26,836 nucleotides of DNA. Source: Thiobacillus sp. UBA2186 (lineage in GTDB: Bacteria > Pseudomonadota > Gammaproteobacteria > Burkholderiales > Thiobacillaceae). The notes below the pieces were generated by a model. That model had not been told where the DNA came from. It searched no databases and was given only the letters and a program-made list of their open reading frames with translations. The position numbers were made by a program, and so were the translations under genes. Positions 23,064-26,836 of the stretch are shown one piece after another; the stretch's first letter is position 1; every line of letters begins with the position of its first letter. Location of the stretch: the NCBI GenBank assembly GCA_002327405.1, contig DCVO01000022.1:659-27494 (forward strand), read 5' to 3'.

Positions 23064-23678
23064 ATGGAATTCCTACTCTATTGGGTCGGCCTGGCGGCGG
23101 TGGCGGTGAATGCCCTGACCGGCGTGCTCGATGCTGGGCGCAAGCAGATGGATCTCGTCGGCGTGGTGATGGTGGGGACGGCCACGGCGCTCGGCGGCGG
23201 GACGGTGCGCGACATTCTGCTGCAGCGGCCGGTGTTCTGGCTGAGCGACCAGATCTATCTGATTGTTGCGGTGGCGACGACGCTGATCATCTTCTTCGCG
23301 GTGCGCGGCCTGCGCCTGCCGCCGCGCCTGTTTCTCATCCCTGACGCAATCGGACTCGCGCTCTTCACCGTCGTCGGCACCCAGATATCGCTGCAGGCCG
23401 GCGCGCCCTGGCTGGCGGCGAGCCTTTTGGGGGTGATTACCGGCGTGGTCGGCGGGGTGGTGCGCGATGTGCTGTGCAACGAGGTGCCGCTCATCTTCGT
23501 GCGCGGCGAACTTTACGCGACGGCTGCGTGGATTGGGTCTATCGCGCTGATCGGGCTGCAGTCGCTCGGCGTGTCGGCCATCATCGCGGCCTGGGCGGGC
23601 ATGGCGACGGTGCTGGCCGTGCGCCTGGCGGCGATGGCCTTCAAGATCACGCTGCCGACTTATTCTTCGCGCGAGTAG
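23064..23678 (+). CDS. TRIC/UPF0126 family inner-membrane protein (YadS/YicG-like)
   Basis: The 204-residue protein has about seven hydrophobic segments arranged as two similar halves. Each carries the family's glycine-rich motif: GTATALGGGTVRDILLQRP near residue 37 and GVITGVVGGVVRDVLCNEVP near residue 122. Members form trimeric potassium-permeable channels; glycine transport was an older proposal. The length matches the family, so the gene is intact although it adjoins the island. No clear ribosome site precedes ATG 23064. Its promoter may now lie in island DNA. Confidence 0.85.
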   Translation: MEFLLYWVGLAAVAVNALTGVLDAGRKQMDLVGVVMVGTATALGGGTVRDILLQRPVFWLSDQIYLIVAVATTLIIFFAVRGLRLPPRLFLIPDAIGLALFTVVGTQISLQAGAPWLAASLLGVITGVVGGVVRDVLCNEVPLIFVRGELYATAAWIGSIALIGLQSLGVSAIIAAWAGMATVLAVRLAAMAFKITLPTYSSRE

Positions 23679-23711
23679 CGGTTTTCTCCGCAAGCGTCGG
23701 GGCTTGTTGGC

Positions 23712-24995
23712 TTAGGCCAGCCGCCCGCCATGCTGCAGGTAACGCCGCAGCGCGGACGACAAATTACCCCACAACATCAGCGCGGACAGCGCGAGCACGA
23801 TGCCGGCCGGCATGTGCAAGGCATCCGGCCAGGCCACGGCGGCGACGAGCAGGGCGAGGGCGGCAAGGTGCAGGCGGAACTGCAGGCGCAGGTTCTTCTC
23901 GTCGATCATCTGCTTCATGTTGGGGATGGTGCCGGCCTTGGCCTGCAGCTGCGCCTGCAGGTGGAACCAGGCGAGGAAGGGCACGATCTTGTAGAGCATG
24001 CCGGCCACCACGCTTACCGCGAACCCGACCAGGAACAGCACGCCCAGCAGCATGGGGTAGGCGTTGCTCTTCGCCCACGCCGGCCACAACTGCGCCACCA
24101 GCCAGGCCAGCACGCAGGCGATGAGGCTGGCCATGCCTAGGCGCCAGTAATCGAGGGTGATGTCGGGCAATTTTCTGCGCCGGCGCGATTGCAGGTTAAG
24201 GGTGTGGAAGGCGAACAGCAGCACGCCGGCGGCGAGGCCGGCATCGAGCAGGATCACGCCGCGGTGTGGCAGCAGCGGCGCGAAGGCGCGCAATGCCAGC
24301 AGCACGAACATCGCGCCGGCCAGCCAGCGGCTCAAGCGCGGCGGGTAGGGCGGGGTGATCTGGAACATGGGCACGACCTGCCAGGCCACGCCTGCCACCA
24401 AGAGCAGCACCCAGCCGAGCAGGCCGAAGCCGACATGCGCGGCGCTGGCACCTTCGATGATGGGTGCGTTTTCCCAGCCTGCGCGCAGCAGTGCGAGCGC
24501 GATGCCGAGCGCCACGGTGAAGACGAGGCTTGCCACTGCGAAGCGCATGCCGTTGACGGTGGCGTTGGATGCGGCGCGTGCGAGGCTGATCGCGGCGGCG
24601 GCGATGAATACGGCAAACGCGGCCAGCAGCAGGATGACGCCAGCGGCGAAGGCCTTGGGGGTGCCGAGCAGGAAGCCCGCCAGCAGCGCGGCGGTGCCGA
24701 GGGTGAGCGCAATGTGGCTGGCGCGCGCGACAAAGCGCGGCGCGGGCAGGGGCGAACCTGCCACCACCGGCAGCATCTGCAGCATGGCGCCCAGCATGAC
24801 CATGGCGAGAAAGCCGAGGGTGAGCGCATGGGTGAGGGCGAGCGCCTGCGGCGTCCAGCGCGAGGCGAGGGCTTCGGGATAGAACGCGATGAGGATGCTA
24901 GCCGCGATGAGGAACATCGGGGCGGTGAGAAAAAAGCGCAGCGGCAGCGAGAACGGCGGGGCTTGCGAGAAGGCGAGGCCGGGTTGGGTGCTCAT
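23712..24995 (-). CDS. NnrS-like / haem-copper-oxidase-like polytopic membrane protein (second copy type)
   Basis: The 427-residue protein has roughly 12 hydrophobic segments. Histidines in or beside helices include ALALTHALTLGFLAMVMLGA, GASAAHVGFGLLGWVLLLVA and FLAWFHLQAQLQ. LTLGFLAMVMLGAMLQMLPV is typical of proteins near cbb3 oxidase subunit I and NnrS. It differs from the protein at 8459-9616 in sequence, but both share the LHLN/THALTLGF-type first His motif and the neighbouring DUF2249 gene. It points toward the TRIC gene (convergent, 33-base gap). A role in NO or nitrogen-oxide tolerance is inferred from context. Confidence 0.65.
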   Translation of the reverse strand: MSTQPGLAFSQAPPFSLPLRFFLTAPMFLIAASILIAFYPEALASRWTPQALALTHALTLGFLAMVMLGAMLQMLPVVAGSPLPAPRFVARASHIALTLGTAALLAGFLLGTPKAFAAGVILLLAAFAVFIAAAAISLARAASNATVNGMRFAVASLVFTVALGIALALLRAGWENAPIIEGASAAHVGFGLLGWVLLLVAGVAWQVVPMFQITPPYPPRLSRWLAGAMFVLLALRAFAPLLPHRGVILLDAGLAAGVLLFAFHTLNLQSRRRRKLPDITLDYWRLGMASLIACVLAWLVAQLWPAWAKSNAYPMLLGVLFLVGFAVSVVAGMLYKIVPFLAWFHLQAQLQAKAGTIPNMKQMIDEKNLRLQFRLHLAALALLVAAVAWPDALHMPAGIVLALSALMLWGNLSSALRRYLQHGGRLA

Positions 24996-25010
24996 GCGGG
25001 AGAAAAACCT

Positions 25011-25040
25011 TTAACCACGGCGGGTACGGGGAACACGGGA
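25011..25040 (-). repeat. Copy of the AACCACGG...CACGGG repeat
   Basis: TTAACCACGGCGGGTACGGG followed by GAACACGGGA resembles the arms at 1885-1917 and 1987-2010. Confidence 0.55.
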
Positions 25041-25054
25041 GAAGCGAGGAGAAA

Positions 25055-25114
25055 TGTAGGGCGGCATACCCATGCCGCCGAACGTGGGTGTCGGCAAGGG
25101 TTTGCCGACCTACG
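25055..25114. repeat. Double-hairpin repeat (TGTAGG...CCTACG)
   Basis: The outer ends GTAGG and CCTAC are inverted. Inside are two hairpins: GCGGCAT-ACCC-ATGCCGC (25061-25078) and TCGGCAA-GGGT-TTGCCGA (25091-25108). Non-coding. Confidence 0.7.
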
Positions 25115-25142
25115 CGCTGTCCGGGGTGGTGCTGGGCTTTTT

Positions 25143-25207
25143 TTAACTGGATCGCCACGGCCCTGCGGGCCTCGCGATGACGATTTCCCTTGTTCGTCAT
25201 TGTGAGG
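25143..25207. repeat. CGTCATTG/CTCGCGATGACG-type repeat
   Basis: TAACTGGATCGCCACGG, CCTCGCGATGACG and GTTCGTCATTGTGAGG match units of the element at 7750-7835 in rearranged order. The right part merges into the composite repeat that follows. Confidence 0.6.
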
Positions 25208-25299
25208 AGGCGGCGCCCTCACCCCAACCCTCTCCCCGAGGGAGAGGGGGCAAACGCTGGGCCAAAACCGATTTGACGTGGCAATCCAGTTAATCAAGG
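25203..25299 (-). repeat. Composite dispersed repeat, copy 2 (inverted relative to 10612-10707)
   Basis: Read on the minus strand it begins CCTTGATTAACTGGATTGCC, passes TCAAATCGGTTTTGGCCCAG and the CTCTCCCTCGGGGAGAGG palindrome, and ends GCCGCCTCCTC. It matches copy 1 almost base for base. It lies between the NnrS-like gene and the DUF2249 gene. Confidence 0.8.
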
Positions 25300-25320
25300 G
25301 CATTTGTGCATCAATGACGG

Positions 25321-25557
25321 TTACGTGCCGGCTTGCCGGATCAGGATGACATAGCTGCCGTCGGGCTGCGCAGTGGTGTCGTGACCATACCCGCGCTCGT
25401 CGAGGATTGCATAGAGCGGGAAGGGTTCGCGATGCAGCAGCAGGCGGATCGACTGGCCGGGCCGCAGCAGGGAGAGCGTCTGCATGACTTTTTCCAGCGG
25501 CTCGGGCGGCTCCAGGCCGCGCGCGTCGATGAGGATTTCGTCAATCGGTGTGGGCAT
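25321..25557 (-). CDS. DUF2249 domain protein (TusA-like fold)
   Basis: A 78-residue protein: MPTPIDEILIDARGLEPPEP, then LEKVMQTLSLLRPGQSIRLL and LHREPFPLYAILDERGYGH, ending YVILIRQ. LDARGLEPPEPLE and HREPxPLY are DUF2249 marks. The frame stays open upstream to 25872, but that extension is repeat-derived Pro/Gly/Arg-rich sequence. A second in-frame ATG at 25614 begins MPKPIP and looks like a duplicate of the true start region. I see no strong ribosome site at either ATG. It is the second DUF2249 gene of the window and again lies near an NnrS-like gene and a hemerythrin gene. Confidence 0.75.
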   Translation of the reverse strand: MPTPIDEILIDARGLEPPEPLEKVMQTLSLLRPGQSIRLLLHREPFPLYAILDERGYGHDTTAQPDGSYVILIRQAGT

Positions 25558-25923
25558 TACGTTCGCCCTCTCCCCACTTGTGGGGAAGGTTGGGGTGGGG
25601 ATCGGTTTGGGCATGGCGTTCGCCCCGTCAAAGTGGTTTAGGCCCGGCGTTTGCTCCCTCTCCCCGAGGCACCCTCTCCCCCGGCCCCTCCCCCCGAGGG
25701 GGAGGGGGGAAGGGTGCCTCGGGGAGAGGGTGGGAAATGGAGTCACCCACGCTTGATTTCCCCCGTTTGTTCCCCTTGTCGGCCCTCTCCCCCGCCCCTC
25801 CCCCCAAGGGGGAGGGGGAGTACGACGAACGGAAGATTGGGTCAGGTCCACCCCCCTCTCCCTCGGTAACATACAAGGGCTGGGGTGAGGGCACCCGGGA
25901 GAGGGCTGGGGTGAGGGGCGCTT
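25558..25923. repeat. Cluster of CTCTCCCC/GGGGAGAG repeat units, about 366 bp
   Basis: At least four palindromic units are visible near 25566-25600, 25650-25735, 25780-25820 and 25855-25922. Each is built from CCCTCTCCCC-type arms and their complements, and the cluster ends in TGAGGGGCGC like the element at 9636-9758. GTTTAGGCCCGGCGTTTGCT at 25635-25654 echoes part of the composite repeat. No gene is supported; open frames through it are repeat artefacts. Confidence 0.8.
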
Positions 25924-25932
25924 TGATGGGGA

Positions 25933-26373
25933 TCACTTGGAAACGGCTTCCATGGAATGCAAGACCGCCGCCCTGTCCGCGCCAAGCGCGCGGTCGGCCA
26001 TGGGGTAGAGCATGTTCTCTTCCTTGAGGTTGTGCTGCTGCATGAGCATGTTGAGGGTTTCCGAGGCGCCGAGGTAGGCCGACACGTTGCCGGCTTGGGC
26101 GGCAGCCGCCATGTCGGCGATCAGCGCGCGCATCTGTTCGTGTTCCATGCGCATGACCTGGGTGGGGCCGGCGCTCATGCCGGTGCGTTCTTCGAAGGCG
26201 GGGAACAGCACTTCTTCTTCCATCGCCAGGTGGTGCGCCATGGCGGCCTGGAATTTTCCGAACAAGTCGCGCGCGCTGTCCCAGTTCTTGTTGCCCGCGG
26301 CTTCCTCGGCCAAGGCGAACAAATCGTCGCAGGCGCGGTGGTCGCTGCCCATGTATTCCAGAATCGTGCTCAT
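25933..26373 (-). CDS. Hemerythrin-like (HHE) protein, probably NsrR-regulated
   Basis: The 146-residue four-helix protein has the diiron ligands expected of a hemerythrin: H12 (GSDHRACDDL), H48 and E52 (AHHLAMEEEVLFPAF), H78 (MRMEHEQM), and H114 with E118/E119 (QQHNLKEENMLYPM). Such proteins bind O2 or NO or help iron-sulfur repair (RIC/YtfE relatives); this one lacks the N-terminal ScdA domain of RIC. GGAGA precedes ATG 26373. A TATACT on the minus strand at 26413-26418 is immediately followed by a 23-bp NsrR-type palindrome, so expression under NO stress is likely. It is divergent from the ribonucleotide reductase gene. Confidence 0.88.
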   Translation of the reverse strand: MSTILEYMGSDHRACDDLFALAEEAAGNKNWDSARDLFGKFQAAMAHHLAMEEEVLFPAFEERTGMSAGPTQVMRMEHEQMRALIADMAAAAQAGNVSAYLGASETLNMLMQQHNLKEENMLYPMADRALGADRAAVLHSMEAVSK

Positions 26374-26387
26374 GTCTTGGTCTCCAT

Positions 26388-26410
26388 AACATGTGGAAAA
26401 TACTCATGTT
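26388..26410. promoter_or_regulatory. NsrR-type operator upstream of the hemerythrin gene
   Basis: AACATG and CATGTT are perfect 6-bp arms; the full site AACATGT...TCATGTT is 23 bp long, equal in length to the site at 10048-10070. It lies just downstream of the leftward TATACT and 15 bases before the start codon, a repressing position. Confidence 0.6.
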
Positions 26411-26441
26411 TAAGTATATCAGGACAATCTAACCTGAAATT

Positions 26442-26473
26442 CATCTTGACACCGCTACAAGATGTCGTATCTT
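26442..26473 (+). promoter_or_regulatory. Candidate promoter with embedded 23-bp palindrome, upstream of nrdD
   Basis: TTGACA (26446-26451) and TATCTT (26468-26473) are 16 bases apart. CATCTTG (26442-26448) and CAAGATG (26458-26464) form a perfect 7-bp inverted repeat across the -35, a likely regulator site. The start codon is 43 bases downstream. Confidence 0.45.
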
Positions 26474-26516
26474 GGCTGGGTGCCAGACACAAAATGTTGA
26501 TAGGGAGGTGACAAGC

Positions 26517-26836
26517 ATGAATTCCGTAATAGCAGTTCTGCCCCGTGAAGTCATCAAGCGCGACGGCCGCCGCGCGGCCTTCGACGCCGGCAAGATCCGA
26601 TCGGCCATATTGCGCGCCGGCCAGGCGAGCGGCGAATACGGCGAGGCCGAGGCCGACCTGCTCACCGCCCAGGTGACCAAGGTGCTGATCCATAAATTCA
26701 AGAACAGCCCGCCCGACATCGAGCGCATCCAGGACACCGTCGAGCAGAGCCTGATCGCCGCCAACCACCTCGCCACCGCGCGCGCCTACATCGCCTACCG
26801 CGACAGCCACAGGAAGCGGCGCGAGGACCGCCGGAC
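26517..26836 (+). CDS. nrdD: Ribonucleoside-triphosphate reductase N-terminus (ATP-cone), probably anaerobic NrdD; runs off window
   Basis: The 106 visible codons encode an ATP-cone regulatory domain: VIKRDGRRAAFDAGKIRSAI, then IERIQDTVEQSLIAANHLAT and ARAYIAYRDSHRKRREDR. ATP-cones open class I, II and III reductases. NrdD, the glycyl-radical class III enzyme, fits best with the anaerobic gene content here, but NrdJ or NrdA cannot be excluded without the catalytic domain. GGGAGG at 26503-26508, 8 bases before ATG 26517, is a strong ribosome site. The gene diverges from hemerythrin across a 143-base regulatory region. Confidence 0.75.
   Translation, partial: MNSVIAVLPREVIKRDGRRAAFDAGKIRSAILRAGQASGEYGEAEADLLTAQVTKVLIHKFKNSPPDIERIQDTVEQSLIAANHLATARAYIAYRDSHRKRREDRR

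Noticed and set aside
24189..25205. 338-codon plus-strand frame over the second NnrS-like gene
   Set aside because: Low-complexity Gln/Glu/Gly sequence antisense to a membrane protein with clear helices; it also runs into repeats.
25321..25872. Extended 183-residue version of the DUF2249 protein
   Set aside because: The extra N-terminus is translated repeat DNA; the DUF2249 domain starts at the ATG at 25557.
25558..25923. CRISPR-like repeat array
   Set aside because: The units are unequal, palindromic and without regular spacers or cas genes; they belong to the dispersed repeat family.

Overview
The window looks like a high-GC chromosome segment of a facultatively anaerobic, probably denitrifying betaproteobacterium (Rhodocyclales/Nitrosomonadales-like). 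This placement is an inference from gene content and codon use, not from a marker gene. Most of the DNA has G/C-rich third codon positions. A block at about 13.0-23.0 kb has visibly more A/T in third positions and in its spacers, and I read it as a horizontally acquired island.

Left flank (1-13,000). O2-independent ubiquinone synthesis genes come first: the ubiU tail, ubiV and ubiT, with a QueD-like gene between ubiV and ubiT. A convergent nitronate monooxygenase-like gene follows. Next is a tight operon of a TetR repressor, a periplasmic adaptor, an FtsX-type permease and an ABC ATPase (DevBCA/MacAB-like), with a palindromic operator at the repressor start. A nitric-oxide-response cluster follows: an FmdE-domain protein, an NnrS-like membrane protein, a DUF2249 protein with a 23-bp NsrR-type operator, and nsrR itself. 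Then come a MntA/HepT-like toxin-antitoxin pair with a frameshifted hepT, a second TetR-like gene and a VOC-PCP_red fusion.

Island (about 13,000-23,050). Two gene blocks point at each other. Rightward: an RpoD-like sigma factor and a NERD nuclease/superfamily 1 helicase, one base apart. Leftward: a C5 cytosine methyltransferase, a DrmA-like helicase and a DrmB-like DUF1998 protein. The leftward block is the core of a class 2 DISARM anti-phage system, but no drmC (phospholipase D) or drmE is visible. The sigma factor and NERD-helicase stand in their place. The blocks overlap tail-to-tail by 23 bp. This is the most unusual part of the window.

Right flank (23,050-26,836). A TRIC/UPF0126 membrane protein, a second NnrS-like membrane protein, a DUF2249 protein, a hemerythrin with its own NsrR-type operator, and the ATP-cone start of a ribonucleotide reductase (probably anaerobic NrdD).

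The flanks, but not the island, are full of short dispersed repeats. Two repeat-derived segments lie in frame inside ubiV, and a roughly 96-bp composite repeat occurs as an inverted pair about 14.5 kb apart. No rRNA, tRNA, CRISPR array, transposase or integrase was recognised.
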